The notes beneath the pieces were generated by a model, which made no database searches, was not told the origin of the DNA, and saw only the letters and a list, made by a program, of their open reading frames with translations. Shown piece after piece: positions 10,110 to 19,160 of a DNA stretch of 64,000 nucleotides (positions within the stretch are counted from its first letter, which is position 1; each line of letters starts with the position of its first letter). This DNA is from an uncultured Porticoccus sp. (GTDB taxonomy: Bacteria; Pseudomonadota; Gammaproteobacteria; Pseudomonadales; Porticoccaceae): assembly GCA_947259505.1 (NCBI GenBank), contig CAMYLT010000008.1, positions 372,001 through 436,000 of the forward strand. Reading direction: 5' to 3'. The translations under genes were made by a program, and so were the position numbers.

Positions 10110-11498
10110 TTACAAAGTTTCGTCTTTCAAGCCGATGGTGAGCTTCTCAAGATAGGCATTGGGTTGAGTGCCATCGTAGGTCACGTCGTCGATGAACTCG
10201 GTTTGCGGTGCACGGAAGCCGCTTTCAGTACCGAAGTCGGGGAAATCGGCGGCTGACATGGTGCCATCAGCAATCAGCTCTTTGGCCGCGATGGCGTAGA
10301 GGTCCGGGCGATAGACTTTCTTCGCCATATCGAAATACCAGTCATCGGATTTCTTCTCGGAGATCTGTCCCCAGCGGCGCATCTGGGTCAGGTACCAGAC
10401 AGCGTCAGAGTAGTAGGGATAGGTGGCGTTGTGACGGAAGAACACGTTGAAATCGGGCACTTCACGCTTATCGCCTTTCTCGTATTCGAAAGTGCCGGTC
10501 ATGCTGTTTGCAATAACATCGTAATCAGCACCAACATATTCGGGGCGGGACAGAATTTTTACCGCTTCCGGACGATTGGCGTTGTTGTTTTCATCCAGCC
10601 ATTTGGCCGCACGCAGCAGGGCCTTGACCACACGAATGGTGGTGTTGGGATACTTCTCGGTGAACTCCTTGGTCATGCCGAAGACTTTTTCTGGATTGTT
10701 TTTCCAGATTTCGTAATCGGTGATGACCGGGACACCAATGCCTTTGAAGACCGCCTGTTGGTTCCAAGGCTCACCCACACAGTAGCCGTGGATGGTGCCT
10801 GCTTCCAGGGTGGCTGGCATTTGCGGTGGCGGTGTCACGGACAGCAGTGCTTCAGCATTAATCAGGCCGCTGGTGTCACCTTTGTGGGGAGCGTAGAAGC
10901 CGGGGTGAATGCCACCCGCTGCCAGCCAGTAGCGCAATTCATAGTTGTGTGTGGAAACCGGAAACACCATACCCATTTTGAAGGGCGTGCCTTCAGCGCG
11001 GAATTTCTCCACCACCGGCTTGAGGTAATCAGCCTTGATGGGGTGAACGGGCTTGCCGTTTTCCATGGGGATATGTTCTTTCATCATTTCCCAGATTTCG
11101 TTGGAAACGGTGATGCCGTTGCCGTTCAGGTCCATGCTGAAAGGGGTGACGATGTCTGCTTTGGTGCCGAAACCGATAGTGGCGGCCAGTGGTTGACCGG
11201 CCAACATGTGGGCGCCGTCAAGTTTGCCGTCGATAACGCCATCCAGCAGTACTTTCCAGTTGGCCTGGGCTTCGACGGTGACATACAAACCTTCGTCTTC
11301 GAAATAGCCTTTCTCATAAGCGACCGCAATGGGTGCCATGTCAGTGAGCTTGATAAAGCCGAATTTAAGCTCGTCTTTTTCCGGCTCACCTACTTCGGCC
11401 TGGCCGAAGGCTGAAAGGGTCAGGCCGCAGACGGCCAGTGCGATTTTAAATAGTGATGGCTTTTTATGAGCCTTTTGGTGTGGCTGTACGGCATTCAT
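10110..11498 (-). CDS. nrtA: Periplasmic nitrate-binding protein NrtA
   Basis: Solute-binding protein of the nitrate importer, 462 aa. It has a Sec-type signal peptide (about residues 18-35, cleavage near AFGQA-EV). There is no lipobox, so it is probably soluble in the periplasm. Family motifs include [41 protein letters not shown] and [14 protein letters not shown], which match NrtA and the related sensor NasS. The start has a clear GAGGAA site. The gene is preceded by a 136-base leader with an ANTAR-type antiterminator and a sigma-54-like promoter, so it is the first gene of nrtABC-nasB-nasA. Confidence 0.95.
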   Translation of the reverse strand: MNAVQPHQKAHKKPSLFKIALAVCGLTLSAFGQAEVGEPEKDELKFGFIKLTDMAPIAVAYEKGYFEDEGLYVTVEAQANWKVLLDGVIDGKLDGAHMLAGQPLAATIGFGTKADIVTPFSMDLNGNGITVSNEIWEMMKEHIPMENGKPVHPIKADYLKPVVEKFRAEGTPFKMGMVFPVSTHNYELRYWLAAGGIHPGFYAPHKGDTSGLINAEALLSVTPPPQMPATLEAGTIHGYCVGEPWNQQAVFKGIGVPVITDYEIWKNNPEKVFGMTKEFTEKYPNTTIRVVKALLRAAKWLDENNNANRPEAVKILSRPEYVGADYDVIANSMTGTFEYEKGDKREVPDFNVFFRHNATYPYYSDAVWYLTQMRRWGQISEKKSDDWYFDMAKKVYRPDLYAIAAKELIADGTMSAADFPDFGTESGFRAPQTEFIDDVTYDGTQPNAYLEKLTIGLKDETL

Positions 11499-11533
11499 AA
11501 AACCGATTCCTCGTGGTTAAAAACTTCACGCAT

Positions 11534-11620
11534 AAAAAAACCCACCTATACGTTGTATATAGGTGGGCTTCGTTGCCCGGTATATTTGGCGGGGTGGCCA
11601 AGATGACATTGCACTGTGTC
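11534..11620 (-). promoter_or_regulatory. NasT (ANTAR)-responsive leader with terminator, upstream of nrtA
   Basis: Read on the minus strand. A first hairpin (11605-11620) pairs GACA with TGTC around the hexaloop AGTGCA. A second (11565-11578) is GGGC-AACGAA-GCCC. Both hexaloops have A at position 1 and G at position 4, the known ANTAR recognition rule. An intrinsic terminator follows: CCCACCTATA, loop, TATAGGTGGG, then seven T (11534-11567). Its 5' arm shares CCC with the 3' arm of the second hairpin, so the two exclude each other. Binding of NasT should stabilise the hairpins and let transcription reach nrtA. The mechanism is established for NasR/NasT systems; its use here is inferred. Confidence 0.82.
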
Positions 11621-11628
11621 TAAATATA

Positions 11629-11645
11629 TACAATTACCGTGCCAA
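11629..11645 (-). promoter_or_regulatory. Sigma-54-like promoter of nrtA
   Basis: On the minus strand TTGGCACGGTAATTGTA matches the -24/-12 consensus (YTGGCACGrNNNTTGCW) at all but one base, a T for the C of the -12 GC. The start site would fall about 12 bases downstream, near the first leader hairpin. A degenerate NtrC-like site (GCACC-N5-TGGGC, 11740-11754) lies about 95 bases upstream. Confidence 0.6.
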
Positions 11646-11782
11646 TGAATTTTTTGTTTCCAAACAATGGGTTAAAGGTTGATGTGCCGAGGGCGTGCTG
11701 ATTAGTGGTGCGGGTGTGGCAATGGAATTCGTGCGCTGCGCACCAAATATGGGCAATGAGAGGGTAGTGTGGGAGCGTTTGA

Positions 11783-12982
11783 TCAGCTTTTGAGTATCAG
11801 GTCGCTGCCGAGCTCAATATTTTCACTGAAATGAAAGGGCTGGGCATGGCTGCCCTCGGTTTTGTAGTCTTTTTCCGGTGCTGGAAGGTCCAGTAGGCGG
11901 GCTGCTTCCCTGTACAGGTCAGTGCGGAAGCACTGCTGAGTGATAGACGCGATACGATTGGCATCAAACACCTTGCCCAGCAAGGGTTCACATTGGTGCA
12001 GGATGAATTCTGCCTGGGAGCGCCAGGGGAAGCCGGCATTGTAGCGAGAGAAGACGTGAAAATTTGGTTGGAGGCGAGGTGTCGCGCCACGACCCTGGCT
12101 GATATGCCCCGTCAGTGATGGCCGCAGGTGATTGGCCGGGAGGTCGAGATAATCCTTGCGGGATAACATTTCGATAGTGGGTTCCCGGTTATCCATATCC
12201 GCGAGCCACTGGCAGGCTTCCATTAAAGCCAGTCTGAGCCGCAGGTGAGTGGCAGGATTGCGTGTGTGCCAGGCTTCGTGGACACCCAAGACTTTTTCCG
12301 GTGCATTGTTCCAGACATCGAATCCGGTGCTGGCCAGAATACCCACCCCGTAGGCGACAGCGATGCTATTCCAGGGTTCGCCGACGCAGAAGCCGTCGAT
12401 GACACCTTGGGCGAGACTGTCCACCATTTGTTCCGGCGGCAATACAATAATCCGTACATCGCGGTCGGGATCAATACCGCCCGCTTTGAGCCACATTCTG
12501 AGCAGCAGCGTATGGGTAGAGAACAGGTGTACGGTCGCCAGCGTCATGGCCTGCTTGTTACCCTTTTCGCGCAGTGCAGTGCCAAAGGCGTTAGCAGTTG
12601 CCAGCGGATCGCGGGTATCGAGTGGCTGTTCGGACAATTCGGTCATGCGTTCCCACAGCGGTGGGGCCAGGGTAATGCCGTTGCCATTCAATGACAGGAC
12701 TAATCCGGTGACGATGGGAGCGCGGATGCCGGTGGCTCCGAGAGTGATGACAAGTGGCATTGGTGCCAGCATTTGCACCGCGTCAAAACTGCCGGCAATC
12801 AACTTGTCACGAATATTGGCCCAGGATACTTCCCGATGCAGGGTGACATCGAGTCCATATTTGGCGTAAATCCCCAATTCCTGGGCAACGATTAACGGAG
12901 CACTGTCACTCAACCGCATGTAGCCAAGATTGAGGTGTTGCTTTTCGGCGACTGGCAGGGCTTTGGGGTTGATCTTATTCAT
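11783..12982 (-). CDS. nasS: Nitrate/nitrite sensor protein NasS
   Basis: 399 aa, homologous to NrtA (LNLGYMRLSDSAPLIVAQELG, SWANIRDKLIAGSFDAVQML, SLNGNGITL, GFCVGEPWNSIAVAYG) but without a signal peptide, so it is cytoplasmic. Studied NasS proteins sequester NasT until nitrate or nitrite binds. The ATG overlaps the nasT stop by 8 bases, which fits synthesis in fixed ratio with its partner. It ends about 140 bases upstream of the nrtA promoter region, with no clear terminator between. Confidence 0.92.
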   Translation of the reverse strand: MNKINPKALPVAEKQHLNLGYMRLSDSAPLIVAQELGIYAKYGLDVTLHREVSWANIRDKLIAGSFDAVQMLAPMPLVITLGATGIRAPIVTGLVLSLNGNGITLAPPLWERMTELSEQPLDTRDPLATANAFGTALREKGNKQAMTLATVHLFSTHTLLLRMWLKAGGIDPDRDVRIIVLPPEQMVDSLAQGVIDGFCVGEPWNSIAVAYGVGILASTGFDVWNNAPEKVLGVHEAWHTRNPATHLRLRLALMEACQWLADMDNREPTIEMLSRKDYLDLPANHLRPSLTGHISQGRGATPRLQPNFHVFSRYNAGFPWRSQAEFILHQCEPLLGKVFDANRIASITQQCFRTDLYREAARLLDLPAPEKDYKTEGSHAQPFHFSENIELGSDLILKS

Positions 12983-13589
12983 GGTCGTTTCCGTTACCCC
13001 TGTTTTTTCCCAGTATTTTTATGACTGAGCGTGCAGCCTCGGGCAGGCTCTGGTTGGTATCCATGGAGAGCGTGCGCAAGGTCTTATGGGCTTTGTCTTC
13101 ATTAATGCCGTGCTGGGTCATTAACAACTGTTTGGCTTCCTCGATGACGGACTGGCTGGCCAGTTTGGTTCGGGCATCATCGAGTGCTTTGCGCAGTGAT
13201 TGATAAGATTTGAATTGTGCCATCGCGAGATCGATCACCGGTTTGACCCGCTGGGGATGGAGTTCTTCCATCATATAGGCCGTAACGCCAGCATCTACGG
13301 CTTCTTCGATAAATGCCGGATCATCTTCATCGGAGAACATCACTACGGGTTTGGGGTTGTAGTGGTTCACAACGGAGAGGCTTTCCAGTACATCGCGGCC
13401 GGGAGATTGCAGGTCGATCAAAACGAGGTCGGGTTGTAATTGCTCAATCTGGAACAGCAGTCCGCTCGCCGAAGGCAAACGACAGATGACATCAAAGCCT
13501 GATGCTTTGAGCTTTTCTTCGACACTGGCAGACCGTTCAGGGTGATCGTCTACCAGCATGATACGAATAGGGTCGTTGCTGGCTACCAT
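12975..13589 (-). CDS. nasT: ANTAR-domain antiterminator NasT
   Basis: 204 aa from ATG 13589 (MVASNDPIRIMLVDD). An in-frame extension to 13700 adds residues unlike a receiver domain. The N-terminal receiver-like domain keeps Asp14/Asp15 and Asp59 (LVLIDLQSP). The usual conserved Lys near the end of the fold is not seen in AYMMEEL, so phosphorylation is unlikely to be the signal. The C-terminal ANTAR RNA-binding domain (about residues 140-200) contains VIEEAKQLLMTQHGINEDKA. NasT should bind the two-hairpin leaders found upstream of nrtA and the porin gene and prevent termination. It lies between the porin gene and nasS on the same strand. Confidence 0.93.
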   Translation of the reverse strand: MVASNDPIRIMLVDDHPERSASVEEKLKASGFDVICRLPSASGLLFQIEQLQPDLVLIDLQSPGRDVLESLSVVNHYNPKPVVMFSDEDDPAFIEEAVDAGVTAYMMEELHPQRVKPVIDLAMAQFKSYQSLRKALDDARTKLASQSVIEEAKQLLMTQHGINEDKAHKTLRTLSMDTNQSLPEAARSVIKILGKNRGNGNDHE

Positions 13590-13722
13590 TGTCAGTAAGA
13601 CCAGCTCTGGGAATATTTGGTCATGGTAGATATTACAACAGGAAAATGACTCAGGGCCGTTGATGATACTCCGACCCTGAATCATCCTCCAGTGCAACAT
13701 CTTGATCAGAAGTTCATTCGGA

Positions 13723-14931
13723 TCAGAAGGTGTAGTTCACAGAGAACCAGACTTTATCCGTATCAACGCCGAACTCATCAGCATCGTACATGGCGTACTT
13801 CAGCTCTACCGACAGGTTCTTGTTGATGGGGTAGCTGGCGACGGCATCGAATTCTTCGCCGTAGTCGGTGCTGCCTTCATCTGAGGAGAAGTCGTGGTAG
13901 AAGGCGGCGAGTGAAACACCTGCCACACTACCAGTCATTTTCACGTAGACATCTTCGATACCGTCTGCAGGCGTCACCAGGAACAAGTCCGCCCAGCCCT
14001 GGAACTTGTGCAGGGTGGCCAGCGGTGTTGCAAACGATTTGACGCCATCGTCACTGCCCAGCAATTCATAACCCACGCCGAGCCCGATGCCTTTTACCTT
14101 TGTGCCGAGTTCGAGCATGTAGTATTCCGCGTCGTAGTCTACGGGGTTGTCCTTGTAGTCAGACTGGGCCGCAGCAGCCGCGGCAACGGTAACAGGGCCA
14201 AAGGCGCCACTATATTCCACACCATAGGTTTGTGATGAGAGTGCAGCTGCGTTATCAAAGTCCAGCATATAGGCGTAAACACCAATTTTATGGCCTTCAG
14301 CGGGTGCAAAAGAGGCATAAAGTGCATGTGAGTCGGAATCAAAACGACGGGGCTGGCTGCCACCAGTGTCAGGACCGAAGATCCGGTTGACGTCCCAGAT
14401 GTAGCTGTAGTCTACATTGACTTTTCCGATGGGGAGTTCCACTCGGAATGAGTCATAGGTCTGCTCATTCTGACGCCAGCCTACACCGCCCACAAAGCGC
14501 TGACCGGCGTGCAGAATACGCTGGCGACCGGCGGTGCCGGTGAAGGCATCGCTTTTGTACTTCAGGTACGCCTGGTTGATATCCGTGCCGTCGGGGTCTG
14601 CGACGATAGAGTAGTCTGATCCCTTGTGGTTTGATGGTGTGCCGTATTGTTCGCTGCCAATCTGACTGACATCATCAACTTCCAGCAGACCTGAAAACCC
14701 GTTATAGCTGGCTGAGCTCCAAGTGATTCTGGATTTCAGTGTGGAAGCTTTTGCATCTTCCTTGCTGTTATCTTCATCGACATATTCATAGCGGTAGCGG
14801 AAGGAAAGCTTGGTATCACTTTTTGTGAAAACCTCAGACAAGCTGGTGGCTTCTTCAGCGGTGGCGGCAACAAATGGATGCGCGCCCAGCAAAATAGCCA
14901 GTGCTGAATATTTTAAAAACGGCTGCTTCAT
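13723..14931 (-). CDS. Outer-membrane porin linked to nitrate assimilation (alginate-export/OprE-like beta-barrel)
   Basis: 402 aa with a Sec signal peptide (cleavage near AATA-EE, residue 24) and a C-terminal aromatic end (VWFSVNYTF) as required for BAM-dependent insertion. Alternating amphipathic strands and motifs such as GRQRILHAGQRFVGGVGWRQNEQTYD and LGVGYELLGSDDG place it in the alginate-export-type porin family often found beside nitrate genes. Nitrate passage across the outer membrane is inferred from its position upstream of nasT and from its leader, which has the same ANTAR/terminator design as nrtA. The natural substrate is not proven by sequence. Confidence 0.8.
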   Translation of the reverse strand: MKQPFLKYSALAILLGAHPFVAATAEEATSLSEVFTKSDTKLSFRYRYEYVDEDNSKEDAKASTLKSRITWSSASYNGFSGLLEVDDVSQIGSEQYGTPSNHKGSDYSIVADPDGTDINQAYLKYKSDAFTGTAGRQRILHAGQRFVGGVGWRQNEQTYDSFRVELPIGKVNVDYSYIWDVNRIFGPDTGGSQPRRFDSDSHALYASFAPAEGHKIGVYAYMLDFDNAAALSSQTYGVEYSGAFGPVTVAAAAAAQSDYKDNPVDYDAEYYMLELGTKVKGIGLGVGYELLGSDDGVKSFATPLATLHKFQGWADLFLVTPADGIEDVYVKMTGSVAGVSLAAFYHDFSSDEGSTDYGEEFDAVASYPINKNLSVELKYAMYDADEFGVDTDKVWFSVNYTF

Positions 14932-14966
14932 AAAAAATCCTCGAGATTAATCCCCAAACGAAAAAC

Positions 14967-15012
14967 AAAAAAGCCCACACGCCGGATGGAGGCGTGTGGG
15001 CTTCGTTACCCA
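14967..15012 (-). promoter_or_regulatory. NasT (ANTAR)-responsive leader with terminator, upstream of the porin gene
   Basis: On the minus strand TGGGT-AACGAA-GCCCA (14997-15012) is a hairpin with the same AACGAA hexaloop as the nrtA leader. It overlaps an 11-bp terminator stem (arms 14973-14983 and 14991-15001) that is followed by six T. The first of the expected two ANTAR hairpins is less clear: CGACA and TGTTG (about 15012-15028) can pair, but around a seven-base loop. Confidence 0.75.
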
Positions 15013-15037
15013 ACAGGTGCAATGTCGTTTTTAGCTA

Positions 15038-15054
15038 AGCACAGACTGTGCCAA
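15038..15054 (-). promoter_or_regulatory. Sigma-54-like promoter of the porin gene
   Basis: On the minus strand TTGGCACAGTCTGTGCT keeps the essential GG (-24) and GC (-12) with correct spacing and two mismatches elsewhere. A TGGTGCA half-site like that bound by NtrC lies at 15128-15134, about 80 bases upstream. Confidence 0.55.
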
Positions 15055-15266
15055 TGGCTGTAACCATTTGATTTGTAATATATAGAAAATTTTTTTCATC
15101 ATCGTGGAATGAGAGTGTGACTGAGAATGGTGCAGCAGAAATGTCACAGAGAATTATTTTAGGGCATAAAAAAGGTGAAAAATGGCGCCTTGGAATATAT
15201 GCGGGGAGACGTGTTTGTGGGGTGGAAGGGTGGGCATGCCCTTAACGGACATGCCAGGTCGATAAG

Positions 15267-15599
15267 TTATTTTTTAGTTTCGCTACCACAATCGCGGCGT
15301 TTTTCATGGAATTTGTCGCGCATTTTTCCAGCAGCGGCCTGAGCCTCATCCTTGCTCACCAGGCCATCGCCATCACTGTCCATGGTGGCGAAATGGGCTC
15401 GGCGTTTTGCCAGCATTTGTTGTAGTCCTTGTTCGTGCTCTTCCTTGGAAATGTTGCCATCGTTGTCAGCATCCATTTTTTCGAACATATGGTGACCAAA
15501 ATCATGACCTTTGGCTGGGGGCGCCATGTTGTCGGATTCCGCTTGCGCTGCACCAGCGATAACCAAAATAAGGCCGGCAATGAGTGTGTAGTGACGCAT
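15267..15599 (-). CDS. Secreted EF-hand calcium-binding protein
   Basis: 110 aa with a Sec signal peptide (MRHYTLIAGLILVIAGAAQA) and two canonical EF-hand loops, DADNDGNISKEE and DSDGDGLVSKDE, each with acidic residues at positions 1, 3, 5 and 12. The remainder is charged and helical, so it is a small periplasmic calcium sensor or buffer. The start has a strong GAGGAT site. It follows pepF on the same strand after an 86-base gap holding an inverted repeat. The function beyond calcium binding is unknown. Confidence 0.82.
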   Translation of the reverse strand: MRHYTLIAGLILVIAGAAQAESDNMAPPAKGHDFGHHMFEKMDADNDGNISKEEHEQGLQQMLAKRRAHFATMDSDGDGLVSKDEAQAAAGKMRDKFHEKRRDCGSETKK

Positions 15600-15625
15600 G
15601 AAATATCCTCGTTGTTCAGATTACA

Positions 15626-15667
15626 TAGTCAACTGGTATAACGAACAACCATGAGATTAGTTGACTA
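15626..15667 (-). promoter_or_regulatory. Inverted repeat upstream of the EF-hand gene, possible operator
   Basis: TAGTCAACT (15626-15634) and AGTTGACTA (15659-15667) are perfect 9-bp inverted arms with 24 bases between them. On the minus strand they bracket GTTATACC, which could be part of a -10 region. The wide spacing suggests two regulator half-sites rather than a terminator; there is no T-run. Confidence 0.4.
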
Positions 15668-15685
15668 CGTTAGGTCATAACCTGA

Positions 15686-17608
15686 TCAGGGCGTTTTGGT
15701 TACTTCGACCGGCTTTGATGGTTGTTTGTCAAGAATCTGCTCTGCTTCGTCCATCAGGCGGTTCATTCTGCGGATAACGGCCAGATAGACCTCGTGTGAG
15801 GCCATGTCCACCCCTGCGCGACGAAGGATTTCATAGGGGTAATCCGAGCCGCCGGCCCGCAAAATATCCAGGTACTGTTGCTGCGCTTCTTCACCATCGT
15901 TTAGTACGCGATCCATCAGGTAATAGGCGGCAGAAATGGAGGTGGCGTACTGGTAGACGTAAAAGTTGCGATAAAAATGCGGCACATATGCCCATTCAAC
16001 GGTGTAGGCCTCATCGATCGTCATTACGCCAAGATCATGTCCAAAATAGCGCTTCAGCAGGTCGCCATAGATACTGTTGAGTTTGTCGCCGGATAGCGCA
16101 CCACCCCGTTCAACGTGTTCGTGGATGGCCAGTTCAAATTCGGCAAACTGGGTTTGTCGGAAAAAAGTGGCACGCAATTGGGACAGTTCCTTGAAGAGGA
16201 AATGCAACCTCTCTTCATCGGTTTTTGCATTGTTTTTCAAGTATTCAAACAACAGTACTTCATTGGCCGTCGACGCAATTTCGGCGATAAAAGTGGCGTA
16301 GTCGGATTTGCTGAACGGTTGATTGCGATTGGCCAGCAGGGAGTGCATGGCGTGGCCCCACTCGTGGGCAAAGGTGCTGACGGATTCAAGGGTGTTGTCG
16401 TAATTGAGCAGCATGTAGGGGTGGACATCATAGGCGGCCCCCATGACATAGGCGCCACTGCGCTTGCCTGGACTCGGATACACATGCATCCAGTTCTGAT
16501 TGACGGCCTCAGTAAAGGTATTGACGTAATTGGGTCCAAGGGGCTGGAAAGCAGAAATTGTCAGAGCCTTGGTCTCTTCCAGGGTATAGGTGCGCTCCAG
16601 CGGAATAACGGCCGGGTAAATATCGTAATAATGGGATTCGTCTATGCCCAATACACGTTGGCGCAATGTTACGAGTCGGTGGAGGCTGTCGAGATGCTCA
16701 TTTACGGTGTCTACCAGCGCGTGGTAGACCGCCTCTGGAATGTTGTCCTCCGCCTGGGCGCGTTGTAATGCAGAGTCGTAGCCGCGCAAGCGGGCCATGA
16801 GCACGTCATTTTTTACCTGTCCTTCAAGTGTCAGCCCCAGGGTCTGCCGGTAATTCTGATAGGTTTCCCAGAACTGATCGAATACCAGTTTGCGGTCGTC
16901 CCGGTTATCCACGGCCCGGTATTGGCTGTATCCCGAAGGTGTGAGGACCACATCTGTGCCATCTGAAAGTGTGACCGTTGGCATGGGCATTTCAGCATTG
17001 GTCAGCACATCGTAAACACTGGAGGGCGTCTGCATGGTGTCGAACGTGGCTGCCAGAATTCGCTCTTCGTCATTACTCAGGGTGAAGGGGGCCAGGTGCA
17101 GGGTTTTTTTAATGTAGTAATCGTAATCGTTCAGTTTGTCTGTGTGCGCCAAAAATCCATTGAGCTTTTCTTCGCCAATGGCAATGAGCTCGGGATTAAC
17201 GAAACTGGTTGCTTCCCCCATCTGGGTGAGCAGCATCTGAGCAATGGAGGCGCGTTCCAGATACTCTGAATTGCCCAGGTCAGTATCCCTTGCCAGGTAC
17301 GCGTAGACGTAGAGCAGCAACAGATCCTTGTAGGTGTTGTTGATGTCGCTGAGACACTGCGCCAGCATGTCCGCACTGCTGCCCAGTTTGCCCTTGCATT
17401 CGCGCAGGGTAGTAATTCGGGCGGCGATGTCGTTACGGTCTTTGTCCCAGCTGGCTGTGTCGGGATACAGGTCATTCAGATCCCATACACTACTGGTTTC
17501 CGATACTGTGGATTCCGTGATAGTCGATTCTATGGCTGGGGAATCCGTTTCTGCATGTGAAGAGGATAAAAAGAATAGGGCCGCTATCAGAGCGGAAAAG
17601 TATTTCAT
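15686..17608 (-). CDS. Exported M3B oligoendopeptidase F-like metallopeptidase
   Basis: 640-aa zinc peptidase of the PepF family. The zinc motif HEWGH (His415, Glu416, His419) lies in [17 protein letters not shown], and the downstream third ligand region contains [11 protein letters not shown]. The start at 17608 overlaps the xseA stop as ATGA and gives a clean signal peptide, [20 protein letters not shown] longer frame to 17644 would bury it. Most PepF enzymes are cytosolic, so this copy probably degrades peptides in the periplasm. Coupling to xseA looks positional rather than functional. Confidence 0.88.
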   Translation of the reverse strand: MKYFSALIAALFFLSSSHAETDSPAIESTITESTVSETSSVWDLNDLYPDTASWDKDRNDIAARITTLRECKGKLGSSADMLAQCLSDINNTYKDLLLLYVYAYLARDTDLGNSEYLERASIAQMLLTQMGEATSFVNPELIAIGEEKLNGFLAHTDKLNDYDYYIKKTLHLAPFTLSNDEERILAATFDTMQTPSSVYDVLTNAEMPMPTVTLSDGTDVVLTPSGYSQYRAVDNRDDRKLVFDQFWETYQNYRQTLGLTLEGQVKNDVLMARLRGYDSALQRAQAEDNIPEAVYHALVDTVNEHLDSLHRLVTLRQRVLGIDESHYYDIYPAVIPLERTYTLEETKALTISAFQPLGPNYVNTFTEAVNQNWMHVYPSPGKRSGAYVMGAAYDVHPYMLLNYDNTLESVSTFAHEWGHAMHSLLANRNQPFSKSDYATFIAEIASTANEVLLFEYLKNNAKTDEERLHFLFKELSQLRATFFRQTQFAEFELAIHEHVERGGALSGDKLNSIYGDLLKRYFGHDLGVMTIDEAYTVEWAYVPHFYRNFYVYQYATSISAAYYLMDRVLNDGEEAQQQYLDILRAGGSDYPYEILRRAGVDMASHEVYLAVIRRMNRLMDEAEQILDKQPSKPVEVTKTP

Positions 17609-18948
17609 TTTGATCGTTCCGGAGTGATTTTTTCTATGGTGCATTGCAGGGTGCCATCCATTAAACGGGCAGTGATCAAATCGCCGGGGCTGGCGTCGCT
17701 AACATGGCGCAAAATCTGTTGCCGTTCGTTCAGCACAATAGCATACCCACGTTCCAGGGTATTGAGGGGACTGACGGCATTTAATAGCTGTAGTGAATTT
17801 TTCCAGCGATGCCGCTTTTGTTCAAACTGATTGCTGATAGCACGCAGCAGGCGCGCTGACAGATTGCTCTGCCGTTGTTGCTGGCGCCGTAACTCGATTC
17901 CGGGGTGAACAGCACCTAGACGTTTTTCCACGTGTTGCAGCAACATCTGGCGCTGCCCGGTCGCCAGAACCACTTGTTGTTGCAGGCGCTCACTCAGGTA
18001 AGTTAGGCGGCGCTGCTGGTGTCGTAATTGCTCGCCGGGATGACGCAGGCGTTTGCCCAAGCTATCCGTTCGTTGGCTGATTGATTGCAGATGCCGTGTG
18101 ATGGTCCTCAGCAGCAGCTTTTCCATGTCCCGAAACAGGTTTATCAGCTTGGTGCCATCGGGACTGAGCACCTCAGCTGCCGCAGAAGGCGTGGGGGCGC
18201 GATAGTCCGCCACAAAATCGGCAATAGTGAAATCTACTTCATGGCCAACGGCACTAACGATGGGGATGTGGCTGCTATAGATAGCTCTGGCGACAATTTC
18301 TTCGTTGAAGGGCCAAAGGTCTTCCAATGATCCGCCGCCTCGCCCGACGATTAATACATCACATTGATTATCTTCGTTGGCCAGGGCAATGGCATCGGCA
18401 ATTTGTGCTGCGGCTTCTTTGCCCTGCACGACTGTTGGGTAAATACGTACCGGGATTGAGGGAAACCGCCGAGCCAGTACGGAAAGAATATCGTGCAGTG
18501 CGGCGCCGGTCGGCGAACTGATAATACCGATTCGTGCTGGAAGGGTAGGCAGGGGGAGTTTGTGGGTGTCACTGAACAGACCTTCGGCAGCCAGGCGGTT
18601 CTTCAATGCATCAAACTGTCGTTGCAGGGCACCGTAACCCGCTTGTTCCAGGTGCTCAACGATCAGCTGAAAGTCGCCGCGCCCCTCGTACAGGCTCACC
18701 CTGCAGCGGGCTAGCACATGATCGCCATTTTCCGGGCGAAATGTAGTGAGCGCAATGCGATTGCGGAACATGGCGCAGCGTACCTGGGCCTGTTCATCTT
18801 TGAGTGTAAAGTACAAGTGACCGGAGGCGGGGCGGGACAGATTGGAAATTTCACCTTCCACCCATACCAGAGGCAGGTGTGTTTCCAGCAGTTGGCGGGC
18901 ACGGCGATTAAGTTGTGAGACAGTTAGCGCGACAGAAGGGTTTTCCAT
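17605..18948 (-). CDS. xseA: Exodeoxyribonuclease VII large subunit
   Basis: 447 aa. The N-terminal OB-fold ([31 protein letters not shown]) and the catalytic domain with [15 protein letters not shown] and [20 protein letters not shown] identify XseA. The C-terminal half is a long helical coiled coil rich in Gln, Arg and Leu (about residues 255-390), as in the family. With XseB it degrades single-stranded DNA to acid-soluble oligonucleotides. ATG 18948 ([10 protein letters not shown]) is the usual N-terminus; a GTG five codons upstream is possible. It is divergent from guaB, as in many gammaproteobacteria. Confidence 0.95.
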   Translation of the reverse strand: MENPSVALTVSQLNRRARQLLETHLPLVWVEGEISNLSRPASGHLYFTLKDEQAQVRCAMFRNRIALTTFRPENGDHVLARCRVSLYEGRGDFQLIVEHLEQAGYGALQRQFDALKNRLAAEGLFSDTHKLPLPTLPARIGIISSPTGAALHDILSVLARRFPSIPVRIYPTVVQGKEAAAQIADAIALANEDNQCDVLIVGRGGGSLEDLWPFNEEIVARAIYSSHIPIVSAVGHEVDFTIADFVADYRAPTPSAAAEVLSPDGTKLINLFRDMEKLLLRTITRHLQSISQRTDSLGKRLRHPGEQLRHQQRRLTYLSERLQQQVVLATGQRQMLLQHVEKRLGAVHPGIELRRQQQRQSNLSARLLRAISNQFEQKRHRWKNSLQLLNAVSPLNTLERGYAIVLNERQQILRHVSDASPGDLITARLMDGTLQCTIEKITPERSK

Positions 18949-19060
18949 GCAACCATTGTCCACTGGGGGCGGTGGGAGTCAATGTGTAAAACGGTTTTTT
19001 ACAGGGGCTTGCCAGCCGCTGGGCGGGGTTAAAAAACGTGTGTTTTGATGGTCGAGAGCC

Positions 19061-19066
19061 TATAAT
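19061..19066 (+). promoter_or_regulatory. -10 element of the guaB promoter
   Basis: TATAAT, 95 bases upstream of the guaB ATG. The -35 region is weak (GTGTGT-like at 17 bases). AAAACGTGTGTTTT just upstream is symmetric and could be a regulator site, but it does not fit a full PurR box. Confidence 0.45.
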
Positions 19067-19160
19067 GCCGTGCTTACTTTTTATGGATACCTTCGCAGTC
19101 CAAGCTATCTTGCTGACTGCCGGTTTCCAGTTTTCACCGTCAATGAGGTAAGCCACCCCG

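Noticed and set aside
10431..11414. 327-codon open frame antisense to nrtA
   Set aside because: Shadow of nrtA caused by third-position bias; no start signals or motifs.
11731..11743. Palindrome GTGCGCTGCGCAC upstream of nrtA, considered as an NtrC site
   Set aside because: Its half-sites point the wrong way for NtrC (GTGC...GCAC rather than GCAC...GTGC); at best the adjacent GCACC-N5-TGGGC is a weak match.
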